Source of the DNA: Zanthoxylum bungeanum
Lineage: Eukaryota; Streptophyta; Magnoliopsida; Sapindales; Rutaceae
Length of the DNA stretch: 64,000 nucleotides
Reading direction: 5' to 3'
NCBI GenBank assembly: GCA_019454045.1
Contig: SKCR01041753.1
Coordinates: 1-64,000 of the forward strand
Positions 22,741-33,058 of the stretch are shown here, in pieces (the stretch's first letter is position 1; each line of letters opens with the position of its first letter). The notes under the pieces are model-generated. The model did no database searches. It was not told where the DNA came from and saw nothing but the letters and a program-made list of their open reading frames with translations. The position numbers and the translations under genes were made by a program.

Positions 22741-23840
22741 GTAGTAAATTCTCTAAATATGTATAGTATGGATGCAAAGAGGGTCATGTCCCTTGAGTAG
22801 TGGCCTTTGGGAAAGGCACTGACATGTAGGGATATATCCTCTAATTGAAAAAACACACATATAGGCTCCAAATGATTTCAGGAAGGGGTATAACCCTTGG
22901 GAGGGTTACACCCCAAACCAAAGGGTGCCATCCATGGCACCTTTCCATGTCTATATAAGGGAGCCTTATGTTCTTTCTTAAACATCCAGAAATCAGAAGT
23001 CTTGAGTCACTACATTTGTTGTTTTAGAGTCAGAGAGAGATTCCACCATTGTCTCAGTTCGAGATCTTGTTAAGGAGTGCCCCTTGAACAAGAGGAATCC
23101 AAGTTATCCTGGGAGGACATTAACCACAAAATCTTTAGAGCACCGAGACGGAGCTAATAAGTTCTTAAGGACATAGGCAACTCGACTTGGACCACATAAT
23201 TTCGTCATTTTCCAGGTTTTTCATAATTCACTAAGTTTTAGGGTTTATGTGCAATGTTGGCATAGATTGATTTGATGTTTGTTTTTCTGGTTTTGATTTG
23301 TTATGATGCATGTTGAATTCGTTTAATGACACTAATTCCCCAACAATAATTTAACACATGATACATATTATTAGCTGAATTTTGAATTTAGGGTAGGAAT
23401 AGGGTAGGAATATACCTCCATTATATGTTGTAATCCCTAATTAGAACTTGAACTTAATGAATTCGTCTTATTCTAATTGACACATTAATATAATTAATTG
23501 GGTTAAAAGGTTATGTCTACTTGATACTCATAAGAGGTTCGTAGATAAATTCATATTTTAGGTGATTGCTTATAAATTAGAGATTTAAGTAAATATTATG
23601 GAGATGTTGTCATCTTAAGACTTCTCTTTCCTTAGTAGGTTTTTTTTTAATAAATTATTTTAAATTTACATTTTAAATGTTTTAATTTAAGTTAATTACT
23701 TTCATTTTCTCATTCGCTTATGAAATCGCTAGTTTAAATAAGATTATAATTACAATAATTTAATCAATGAGAATATCAATTTTTCGTGAGATCGATATCG
23801 ATTCTTACAAATGACACATCCAACAGTATGAAAATTGAAG
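22741..23840 (+). mobile_element. LTR retrotransposon remnant with TATA box
   Basis: CTATATAAGGGAGCC at 22951-22965 is a good TATA box in GC-richer DNA carrying the inverted words AAGGGTGCCATCC and GGATGG. Downstream (23385-23830) come AGGGTAGGAATATACCTCC, TTAGAACTTGAACTTAATG, CTTGATACTCATAAGAGGTTCG and GAGATCGATATCGATTC, the same order of blocks as in the Athila/Tat-like LTRs at 4260-4700 and 46850-47270. No primer site or coding sequence is left. Confidence 0.5.
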
Positions 23841-23861
23841 AAAAAAAATCTGATCGGGATG

Positions 23862-23876
23862 TGTTTTGGCATTCAC
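23862..23876. repeat. SINE target-site duplication, left copy
   Basis: TGTTTTGGCATTCAC, identical to 24031-24045. Confidence 0.88.
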
Positions 23877-24030
23877 GTCTCTTAACTTGATGGTGTAGTG
23901 TTCAGGATCTCACATTGAGTTCTTGGGTTCGAATTCGGGAGTGTGTTTTTTATAAGAGTTTGAGACAGCTGATTATTTTATCTCATTTTCTTAAGACGAG
24001 AATGAGTGATTTGACGGTAAAAAAAAAAAA
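23877..24030 (+). mobile_element. tRNA-derived SINE
   Basis: A 154-base element between exact 15-base target duplications, ending in a poly(A) run of 12. TGGTGTAGTGT (23891-23901) fits the polymerase III A box at 9 of 11 positions, and GGTTCGAATTC (23926-23936) is a perfect B box 35 bases later. The rest has no coding capacity. It sits about 530 bases upstream of the start codon of the PWWP gene. Confidence 0.88.
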
Positions 24031-24045
24031 TGTTTTGGCATTCAC
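24031..24045. repeat. SINE target-site duplication, right copy
   Basis: TGTTTTGGCATTCAC directly after the poly(A) tail; same as 23862-23876. Confidence 0.88.
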
Positions 24046-24573
24046 AAGAGTTTTAATAATTTAATCTAAAACACAAAATACATTTTTATTTTATTTCTCT
24101 GTTTCCCTAGTAGGCTAGTACTATGTTCAAAACCCACAAAAATCAAGACCAGATTTTTGCTTCAACGGAAACTCAAACCAACTCCAGTACTAAATAACAT
24201 AAAAGAAAAACAAGAACACCAAATCTCTCTCTCTCTCTGTTTTTTTTTTTTCAATTCTTTTATTTTTCTCACAATTAGATCCATTTTCATCATAACGCTC
24301 TTTACTTCAGGTCTCGTTCTCAAAAAAGTTTTAATTTTGTTGTCTTATTAGTGTTTTTTGTAATATTTTTGTTTCTGGGTTTTCTTTTGCATCCGATATT
24401 TGCAATTTGTTTTACTGATTTTGTGTGCGTATGTTTAATTAAACAAACTGTAATGGAATGAATTTCAAAATAGAGTTTTGGGATTAGTTTTGTGGGTTTT
24501 GTTAATTATTTGGTTATTTTGATAGTGTGTGTGTGTGTGTGTTTTTAGAATTTTGGTACTGTGGGTTTTTGTG
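24046..24573 (+). promoter_or_regulatory. Promoter and 5' leader of the PWWP gene
   Basis: A CT microsatellite (24224-24238) followed by a T run, typical of plant 5' leaders, and a GT microsatellite (24524-24541) lie upstream of the ATG. TTTTTAG after the GT run could be a 3' splice site of a leader intron. No convincing TATA box is seen. The leader frame is open back to 24529 but has no ATG there, so the start is placed at 24574. Confidence 0.45.
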
Positions 24574-27500
24574 ATGATGGGGAGTCCTGAATCTGAAGAT
24601 GATAGCAACAAAACGAATAGCATTGACCCGGCTGTGGGCGGGTTGGTTTGGGTCCGCCGACGAAACGGGACATGGTGGCCGGGTCGGATTCTGGGCCTTG
24701 ATGAGGTTTCTGAAGGCTGTCTGGTTTCACCAAGATCTGGTACCCCTGTCAAGCTTCTCGGTCGCGAGGATGCCAGTGTGTGAGTGCCCATTTATTTATT
24801 TTTTACTGTTTTTGCCTTGTTTAGTTCTGCTAGTGGAAGCTTGGTGATGGTCTTTTCTTTTTATGTTTTGTTTGTAAATGTGATTTTTGTGTTCCTGTAT
24901 CTTGCTAGTCTTGTAGATTGATGGTTGAGTTTTCGCTTGTGGTTTCTTACTGAAAAATAAAGACCAAACAATGAAATGTAAATAAGCTTGCTAGTGCTCT
25001 TTGGAGTTTCATGTTCTGGGTTTGAGCCAGTGTTAGCAAGAGCACCGGGCGCACCTAGGCCCAAACTTTGCGCCTGGGCTTCAGTGAGCCTAGGCGCGAC
25101 TCTGTGTCCCTGGAGAAGTGACAGGCTGCTGTGCTTGCGAAAGAGACGCGTGGCTGTTTGTTTGTGGTTGTAGTGCTTGGGGCTGGGCTTTTTTGCCCTA
25201 AAGTGCTCCCATGTGTGCTTTTGACAACACTGGTTTGAGCCTGGGCAAGACTGGCATGCAGTGGCCAGTGAGATACTTATCTTTGAAGATTCAGAAAGGA
25301 ATAAAAAGGAAGAGTTAATTGGTGTTATTTGAAGTTGTTTGGTTGTTGACTTCTTTGATAATGGGTTTATGAGTTTATCGTTTGAAGTTGTATGAAGGGA
25401 CTGTTAATTGTTACTTGCTTTGTTTATCTTAGCTATTCGTAGTTTGTCATATTTGCATTGGATGGGCATCCATATAGACTATGCATACTGATTGAACAAT
25501 TTCTTGATGTGGGTGAGTTCAGGGAACTATATGGAGCATTGTCTTTTAATGACAGGACATTACATTTGAGGTGTAAGCTTGAGGTTTGCTACATGTATGC
25601 TTTGGACCCGTTCTAAAAGGATTTCCGTAGGATAACACAACCATTTGTTTTGGATCTCTAAAAATTTTTCTTCTGAGGGGAATATTAGACAAGGCTAGCT
25701 GTCTGTTCCGTAGACTCTCTTATAAACATTCTTTCACACCTGAAGAACCAAAACTCTATCAATGTTTTATGTTCTTGATAACATTCTGATATTTCTTTTC
25801 AGCATTTTGGTCGTGTTTATAGAGTAATTAAGTCATTGCTCTTAGAAAACAGTAGTTTCCTTAAAGTTTAGTTGTTAAGTTTTCTATTGATGGAATTTAT
25901 TTGCCTTGATGGTGTAGGGACTGGTATAATCTTGAAAAGTCTAAGAGGGTGAAGGCGTTTCGCTGTGGAGAATATGATGAATGCATTACCAAAGCAAAGG
26001 CTTCTGCTGCAAATTCTGGTAAGAAAGCAGTGAAATATGCTAGGAGGGAAGATGCCATCCTTCATGCTCTTGAGCTGGAGAGTGCTCGCCTAGGCAAGGA
26101 TCATCCAGACTACTGGGTTAGACCTGATAATTCAGGTGGTGATCAAGGTAGTTTGACCGGAGAATCTCCTGCTTTATCCCATTCTAGTAAAGAAAATGAG
26201 AATACGACTGATGAAACAAGTGATTCTGAAGACAGTTCAGATTCAGCACCTGAATTATCTCAGTGTGGAATTTCTTCTGAAGAGCCTAATCTTGTTAATG
26301 GTTCTAAAGTGCTCTCTGTGCAAGGAAAGAGGAGAAGAACACCAAATGACTCAGAGGAGGATGGAATGGAGGGAACTAAGCGTATGAGAGGACTTGAGGA
26401 CCTAGGCATGGGAGTAGGCTCAAAAAGAAAAGAACAGGTTGGAGGGGCACTGGACTTGATTCAACAAGAAGGTGCCTCATTCTGCGATTCACAAAATGGA
26501 AACTTGTCTAATGGAGGTCCCGTGAATGGTAGCAAAGGTTGTTCTTCAACACTGAAGAGAAAGAGAACTCCAGTGGCGAATTTCCATGAATTCTTAAAGA
26601 GGAAAAATCGCCATCGACCATTGACAAAGGTTTTGGAGAGCACGGCTATGGTGTCTGTCCCGGTTATCTGTGATCAACTTGCCAGTTCAAATGGCTCGTC
26701 TCTTCAGGGGTTATCTGACTGCAAAGTTTCTGCAGTAGAATCTAATGAATCAAGGAAAAGTACATCTGTGGTAATTAACAACTCTGAAAGCACTGGAGTT
26801 TCATGTGAGAATGGTGTCTCCTTAAATGCTTCTGAACATGCGTGTGATGCTACCCCTATTAATCACAAGATGAAGGGGACTGAAATTTCCAGCGTACCTG
26901 GTTTAGCGAGAAAAGACAGGTTATTCGATGTGCCATTTGTTGGGGAGGACAAACATGGTACAGGTACTCTTGACTAACATATTTGTGAACTTCCATATGT
27001 ATGTAGCCTAATCATTATAATAGTTAGGGTTAGCCAAAAATGAAAATTACTAGTTGGCTGTGCCAGTAGGCTGGTATCATTCTGAACTTCAGCTATTCTT
27101 GATAATCTTTGTAATTGAGAAAACAATGTCTATCAAACTCTAGCCTGTATAATTGTTTTTTACTACAAACTTAGGTCATCTCTTCAGCCTGATAATAGTT
27201 TTAAATTTTCATTTATATCATATTCATGTGTCATTTTTGACTTATATTTTTTCATGCTATGTCGGTTCCTTAGGTGTTGTTTTAGTGTTCATGTTCTCAT
27301 TGCCTATTCCCCCTATTTATCGTTGCACAAATCTCTGTCATCATTCATGAGCAGGAAACTACAATAATCAGACTACTCTCTGATGTCCCATATCTAACAG
27401 ATTATAACTTCAATGTCCTTCTTGAAATAGTCCTAGATCCTGGCTTGTTCTTGCCTGCCTTCTGCCATTAATTTTCTTATCAAAATGTTTAGGAAATCAT

Positions 27501-29547
27501 AATATGGCACTTTGTGTGGGAAAATGACAGGAGTATATCTGTATATGTGGGTGTGCACTTTCTCTTCACCCTTTTTGAGTTTTGGGAGGGATTTATAGGA
27601 CCATACTCACAATTTTGAAAAGAGAAAGACCTGGTTGTTGAATACACAAATGTTGTTGTGGCTCCCAGCTGGCAACTTGTTTGATTCTGTTTTCTCTCCC
27701 CATATGGTGACCTCACACTAATTTAAACTTTGCACTATGGCTGTTACTTAAAATATAGTTGCTACACTCGCACACACATGTCAGAAAGTGCTGCATTGTA
27801 GTTGAGACTGATTTTAGTTTTGGTCTTGTTTAACCTTATATGATCACTTTTGATAGAGAAGTGAGCTTTCAATTAGATCTTGTTTATGCTTAAGGGATCA
27901 TGTTACCCTTCAAATAATTTTCCCAACAGCCATGCCTAGTCTTGTATTCTGCTGTTAAATTGCCTGATTTTGGGTGAGTTTGGTAGAGAGTATTGTACTG
28001 AGAGTATAAGCTAGTTTATAAGATATGGAACAAATGCTAGAATATAAGTTAGCTTATAAGTTATGGAACAAACGCTAGAGTATAAGCTAGCTTATAAGCT
28101 CTTTAGGGTGTTTGGTTAGATATAGAGTATAAGCTATATAAGCTGTCAAATTACAAATAAGGGCATATAGAAAAAGTTAAATACACACAATCTTGTTTAA
28201 ATGGAGGGAAAAATTGTAAAATCGCACCGAGCGTTTACAAATAAGCTCCCTTTTTGAGTGTTCATTTACCCTAACGTAAATGGTGCGTTTGGTGATGAGT
28301 GTTAACGCTCATAGACGCCCAACCAAATGCTCCGTTTATAAAATATTGACATGTGCTTGCTGGGTTTTTAGTTTTTAATGCCATCTAACCCCATCTTCCT
28401 AGAAAATAGGTAAAAATTATTAGTGTGGAAATTTTCTTATTTTATTTTTTGTTTTTGCATTTTTCTTCTTTTATTAATTCATGATTTGATTCTGCCAGGT
28501 ATTTCTTCTATACTCGTGCCTTCTTCACCTGGGAGGCCTCAAGTTGGTGTCTCAGGAACGCAATCTAGTCAATGCCGTGACGCTGAAGCTGTAACTTCAA
28601 GAAATGAGGGGTTTAATGAATCTGGTTCTGCCTGTTCCATAGCTGTTTATGTTGATAATATTAGCCAGAGGATGGAGAAAGGTACATCCAAGTGGCAGTC
28701 AAAAGGAAAGAGGAAGTCAAGGCATATGAGTGAGAATAGGAAACAAGCCTCAAGAACACGTGTGGACATGAATGATGAACCAAATCCTTATGTGGGAGGT
28801 GTATACCGCCCGGATGGTTTCCCTCAGGGTTCCAATCACAAGGTTGATTGTGATAGCATTCGTGGTTCCAAGTTGAAATCTGAAACTGAAGAGCAGCACT
28901 GGAGCAAGTCTATACCTCATATGAGAACTACAGAGGTGAAGCTATTGCCTGATGAATCCTTGGGCCCAAAAAGATCACTTCCCTTTCGTCAGACCCGGTA
29001 CACAGTCCACTCAAGATATCAGGATTTTCCTGTCAGAAAACTCTGTGTTGATTCTGTACTGTATGACGTCGAGCTTGAGGTGAAAGCCAGCTACCGCCGA
29101 CTGCATGTTCCGCTGGTTTCGCTCATGAGTAAATTCAATGGTAAAGCTATTATAGGTCACCCTCTGACAGTTGAGGCATTGGATGATGGCTATTGTGATG
29201 GCATGGAATCCGACGCGACTCGTGTGGTTTTTGTAGAGTCTGCTAAATTTGGTTATGCAAATAAGCAAAATTCAGAAGTTGGAAGAATTTCCAAAAAGCG
29301 CAATAAATTATCATCACGCTACTTGCCAAGCAAATCGCTGAAATCAAGAAAATCTGAGCTGTTATCCAAAAAGATTCGGAAACTCTCCTCGCTGACTCGC
29401 CAAGTAGAGAGGAAGCCAGCGGTGCAGAAGCCCAAAGGTCCTGTAATTGCTTGTATCCCTTTAAAATTAGTGTTCAGTAGGATAAATGAAGCAGTGAATG
29501 GTTGTGCAAGACCGGCAAACCGTGCTTTGGCATCAAGCAACTTGTGA
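24574..29547 (+). CDS. PWWP-domain protein, PWO (At1g51745-like) family
   Basis: Three exons: 24574-24779, 25918-26963 and 28499-29547. Splice sites are GTGAGT/GTAG and GTACTC/CCAG; the joins keep frame (V-D-W and G-T-G-I) and give 766 residues. The PWWP domain is N-terminal: GGLVWVRRRNGTWWPGRI at residues 22-39, where TWWPGR stands for the PWWP motif, continuing into DWYNLEKSKRVKAFRCGEYD of exon 2. The middle is Ser- and acid-rich and disordered with basic patches (GKRRRTP, LKRKRTP). A conserved block near residues 600-650 contains YDVELEV and HVPLVSLMSKFNGKAIIGHP, then a Lys/Arg-rich nuclear-localisation-like tail. PWO proteins of Arabidopsis (PWO1, At1g51745, At3g21295) are nuclear histone readers linked to Polycomb repression; that role here is inferred. 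Two ATG codons occur in tandem, and the first is used. No frameshift or stop is seen, so the gene looks intact. Confidence 0.88.
24780..25917 (+). other. Intron 1 of the PWWP gene
   Basis: Starts GTGAGTGCCC, ends GGTGTAG. It splits the PWWP domain just before DWYNLE. The T-rich body carries a GC-rich dispersed repeat at about 25030-25250. Confidence 0.85.
25030..25250. repeat. GC-rich CGCCTAGGC-type dispersed repeat in intron 1
   Basis: GCACCGGGCGCACCTAGGCCC, GCGCCTGGGCTTCAGTGAGCC and CTAGGCGCGAC stand out against the AT-rich intron. The same kind of CCTAGGCG/GGCGCAC vocabulary occurs at 30940-31300. It resembles a widespread degenerate plant repeat; the class is not determined. Confidence 0.55.
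27978..28145. mobile_element. MITE relative with internal 38-bp tandem repeat
   Basis: Begins GTTTGGTAGAGAGTATTG, the terminal sequence of the MITE at 22103-22245 in reverse orientation. Units AGAGTATAAGCTAGTTTATAAG... start at 28001, 28039 and 28077 (period 38; the third is partial), followed by GGTGTTTGGTTAGA. Confidence 0.65.
28222..28342. repeat. Imperfect palindrome with GTTTGG/CCAAAC-like ends
   Basis: GAGCGTTTACAAATAAGC near 28228 and AACGCTCATAGACGCCCAACCAAATGCTC at the right are partly complementary (AGCGTT with AACGCT; TTTGGT with ACCAAA). It is MITE-like but has no clear target duplication. Confidence 0.4.
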
Positions 29548-29830
29548 ATTGGTACTTGGGGAGAGGTTACAGTAGGTGGTCTCTAGCCATGAATTTGGTT
29601 TGTGTATTGGGCATTTTTATCTGAATTGATTGCCTAGTATCTGCAGCATATTTTTAGCAGGACTTTGTACTTGCTCAAAGCCAGGATCCAACTGTACAAT
29701 TTCATGACATTTGGTTGTTGTAGGTGTAAGAAGTATGAAGGCTCCTCCTGCTTTTGTTCTGTAAATAATGTAACAACATTAGTTGAGGTGTAAAGCTGGT
29801 GATCTGATGAAATTAACTCATGAATTGAGG
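29548..29830 (+). other. 3' untranslated region of the PWWP gene
   Basis: T/G-rich sequence after the TGA at 29545-29547, with TTTGTACTTG, TTTGTTCTGTAAATAATG (29750-29770) and TGTAAC words such as plant poly(A) regions use. The true cleavage site cannot be fixed by eye. Confidence 0.5.
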
Positions 29831-29931
29831 TTCACTCAGAGGGCTATTAACTTTATTTTTCTTCAGTTTGGAACACTGAGTAGTAATTAATTTACTCCTA
29901 CCCATTTCTCTTTGTTATATTTCTTAATTAA

Positions 29932-29961
<30 letters not shown>
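29932..29961. repeat. T10-A20 homopolymer junction
   Basis: Ten T directly followed by twenty A, about 385 bases beyond the stop codon. Possibly the end of an old retroposed tail or simple slippage. Confidence 0.8.
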
Positions 29962-29962
<1 letters not shown>

Positions 29963-30920
29963 GTTGTTGGTTTATGATGGTTGGAGATTTGTTGGCTGTT
30001 TAGTGAATGAAAGAAGCTTTTTACTCTTGCATTTAAATTTCTTAATCTTTTTGCTCATTACTTCATCTGTTGACTAAATATTGATCCATGAACATATGAT
30101 ATTATTTTAAGAAAAGATATTAATTTTAAAATAGAATAAGCATTTTAGCTTTGTGATCGTTGCAGGTTAACATGTAATAATCAAAATCAAAACATATATT
30201 GAAATTGAATAGCGTAGTAGTAATCAAGCATCAGCTTGGATTGGTTTGGCTCCTTGTTATGCATAACTACAAATCTCATTTGTCAAATGCACTTCAATAT
30301 GTGTGGCATATTATACAAAAATCTTATTAACATATATACGTAAAATATAAGGTTAGTTCATGTGACATGGCCAACTTAGCAAATAATACCTCATAATAAT
30401 CATTTATTCACATTCCATAAATTCATCACTAAACATATCAAATATATCAAACATATACATTTGTGTATCCATGCTCAATGACATTGCACATGTCAAAAAT
30501 ATAATTCCATATAAATATGAAAATCTTTCATAGATAAATATAACAAAAAATTCATTGAACAAAATCCACATGTATACTTATTTATTGTGATCCTAGTTGA
30601 AAATATAATTTACTTATATCCAAATATATAATTACATACATACATACATACATATATTAAAACTTTCATAGATAAATGTAACAAATTAATCATTGAATAA
30701 ATTTCACCCAAGTACATATGTTTATTTTAATACTAGTTGAAGTATAGTTTACTTCCATCGATCCATTGAAATCAATCAAAAACCTCAACACTAACAAGAT
30801 TTCACCTGCAACCAATAATAATATAGCATCCTCATCAATAGTAAAATACAATCAGAACTTAAAGTTAATCCCAAATGTTCTTAAATTAGTAATGCTTATA
30901 CTAGCAAAATAATTCACCTA
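29962..30920. other. AT-rich intergenic stretch
   Basis: No coding feature. Two related passages (30470-30570 and 30640-30730, CTTTCATAGATAAAT...TTCATTGAA) look like an old local duplication, and a (CATA)n microsatellite lies at about 30635-30652. Confidence 0.5.
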
Positions 30921-30929
30921 GGTAAGTCT

Positions 30930-31310
30930 AATTCCAAGCGAAAGACGCACCGGGGCGTCAAGGTTCTCCTGAGACCTAGACGCAAGGCACAAGATGAGGC
31001 GCACGCCTGATCAAAGTGAAGCGTATGAGGCACCCTGTATTTTTTTATTTTTTATATCAATTTCTTAATTGGAATAATTCATAGAAATTGTATTTAATAA
31101 ATTTAACCCATAAATTTCAACTCAATAAGTAAAATAACAATCATATCACATGGTTTTTATTTTTTATTTTTTATTTTTTATTTTTATAATTTCACGTTTT
31201 AGTTTTTTTAATTTAAAAAAAAAAAAAAAGATTCAATGAGACACACCATCAATGCACCTAGCCAAATAAGATCAATGAGGCGACGTCTAGGCACGCCTTC
31301 AACAACTATA
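30930..31310. repeat. GC-rich GGCGCAC/CCTAGACGC dispersed repeat
   Basis: AAGACGCACCGGGGCGTC, CCTAGACGCAAGGCAC and GAGGCGCACGCC at the left and GAGGCGACGTCTAGGCACGCC at the right surround an AT-rich middle of about 200 bases. It is related in vocabulary to 25030-25250. Confidence 0.5.
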
Positions 31311-31859
31311 GATCAACATATATACTATTGATTTCCCAAACTAGTTGGACTCTTATAATTTCAATTCTAAATATGACAATCGGATTAATGTAAAATTTTA
31401 CATACTTATTTTAAACATTCATGAGTGTCTCTTATAAATTTGTCATAATGATCCGATATCAAAAACATTTTCAAAGCGACTTATTTCTTTAATGGTTTGA
31501 ATCTGTTTCATAGTTTCCAAAACAAATAGAACATGTTTTGAGATTTTTATAAGAGTATTATTTCAACAGAAAATTATGAAATTAAAATTACATATAATAG
31601 ACATATAAAATAAGTGTAGTTAACATTTCATAATTTTCCGATGTGGTTTGATACTATTAAGCAAGACTTTTTTTAGAAATTGATATTTTCCAGTGCAGAA
31701 GGATTTGCTTCAAAAATTAATATAAAATTGAAAATAAGGTTAAGTTTTGTGAAACAAAATTTATTCAATAAGCTCTATATGTCTAGTTTATAGAAATGTA
31801 AATTTTATTCTATAAATCACTTTAAAAAATATAGTTTAATTACAAAAGATATATATTGT
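31311..31859. other. AT-rich intergenic stretch
   Basis: Nothing recognised. Confidence 0.5.
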
Positions 31860-31930
31860 CCAAAAACAGTTCTATAATCGTCTCATCCAAAAACAGTTCT
31901 ATAATCGTCTCATCCAAAAACAGTTCTATA
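31860..31930. repeat. 27-bp tandem repeat, 2.6 units
   Basis: Units start CCAAAAACAGTTCTATAAT at 31860, 31887 and 31914, identical where they overlap; the third breaks after 17 bases. Confidence 0.92.
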
Positions 31931-32013
31931 CCAAAGATATCTAATAAAACATAATTACCGTCTAACCAACAAAAACACAAATATACTATAATCTATGCAT
32001 AAGTTTAGTAACA

Positions 32014-32187
32014 TTTTTTTTTTTTTGAAAATATTGGAAATCCCGCCGTTAAATTACCTGATTTAGGTTTAAGCGAATTAGGTAAAACCCTCGATTGCCT
32101 CAGGCTTTTATAAAAAAAAAAAAAAAAAAAAAAAAACATCACATGGAATCGAACCTAAGCTTTGCCACCAAGTCACATCCATTGGGG
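32014..32187 (-). mobile_element. Probable SINE, minus strand
   Basis: On the minus strand GGTTCGATTCC (32155-32145) is a perfect polymerase III B box, and TGACTTGGTGG (32175-32165) resembles an A box but lies only 20 bases before it. A poly(A) tail is represented by the T run at 32014-32025. The flanks 31997-32013 and 32188-32204 agree at 12 of 17 bases, all five differences being transitions, as expected of an old target duplication. A long A run at 32112-32136 lies inside the element. Confidence 0.6.
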
Positions 32188-32291
32188 ACATGAATTCAGT
32201 AATATTCTAAAATTTAAATCAAATTTCTACTTTAATATAGAAGACTCACACCGAACTCTAATTCTAGAGTAGAAGAAGAGAGAGTTTTATT

Positions 32292-33058
32292 GTAACATCC
32301 CGATCTGGTAGATGTTACCGGCAGGAAATATGCCGTACTATTCCCCGGAGCCTATGTCCTTCTGACTACAAACTACACTATTATTCCTTTCTCAATCAAA
32401 ATCCTACTTTGAAACCAAAGCCCAAAACTCAATAATATGGAAAATATGTTTATAACTGTATACTTATTAACACTTGCTTTCTTACAATGATTATACATAA
32501 CCCAAATACAAATACACGACTTTTATCTGACTCTGACTGGACTCTCACTCTATCTCTGACTCGTACTGGTGGACTCCAACCCCAGTGACTGCATCAGTAT
32601 CCGTCCACCCGAGCTCGTCCTCCGAGAATACCTGCAACCACAGAAAACTGGGAGTGGGGGGTTAGATCGTCGCACGATCTAAGTGAGTGGACGGAAAACT
32701 GAAAAACTAATATAAAAACTTTCGATTCTAAAACCAAAGTTCCGAAAATATCTTTACATGTAAACTCATTTTCTGAAAACTTTATCTGAAATTTATTTTA
32801 TAATACTTAATCTTTCTGAAAACTGCTTTCTGAAAACTGTTTCTAAAATCTGATCTCTGAAAACTGTTTCTGAAAATCTGATATCTGAAAATTCTTTTTC
32901 TGAAAATCTGATGTCTGATTACTGATCTGTATCTGAAAAACTTGACGTATGGGGGCGTTAAGTATCATCGTCCCCCCATACGCCTAACTAGAGCCAGAAG
33001 TGAAAATTCATGACTTTGGGGCGTTACGTATCGTCGTCCCCCAAAGCATGCCACTATA
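32292..33058 (-). mobile_element. Ty3/gypsy chromovirus-like LTR fragment, minus strand
   Basis: TGTAACATCCCGATC at 32292 is, read on the minus strand, the usual CGGGATGTTACA end of Tekay/Del-type LTRs. The minus strand also has GGAGGACGAGCTCGGG (about 32623-32608), as in the fragment at 1994, preceded by the CCCCCCACTCCCAG block. It is rich in TCTGAAAA repeats (32770-32940) and has two hairpin units at 32946-33046. The right end is cut by the LTR starting at 33059. Confidence 0.55.
32946..33046. repeat. Two related hairpin units in the chromovirus LTR
   Basis: Unit 1: arms CGTATGGGGG (32946-32955) and CCCCCATACG (32973-32982). Unit 2: arms CTTTGGGG (33014-33021) and CCCCAAAG (33039-33046). 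The loops are nearly the same 17 bases (CGTTAAGTATCATCGTC and CGTTACGTATCGTCGTC), while the stems differ but stay paired. Confidence 0.85.

Larger units (their letters stand above)
26964..28498 (+). other. Intron 2 of the PWWP gene
   Basis: Starts GTACTCTTGAC, ends TCTGCCAG after a T-rich tract. It contains a MITE-related region at 27978-28145 and an inverted repeat near 28225-28340. A stop codon 12 bases into the intron would end an unspliced product after exon 2 (414+ residues). Confidence 0.82.

Noticed and set aside
23891..23936. Possible tRNA gene (A and B boxes)
   Set aside because: There is no cloverleaf or anticodon arm; exact flanking duplications and a poly(A) tail show a SINE.
24529..24573. 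Upstream extension of the PWWP gene frame
   Set aside because: The frame is open through a GT microsatellite but contains no ATG before 24574, and the encoded Cys/Val/Leu stretch is not part of the protein family.
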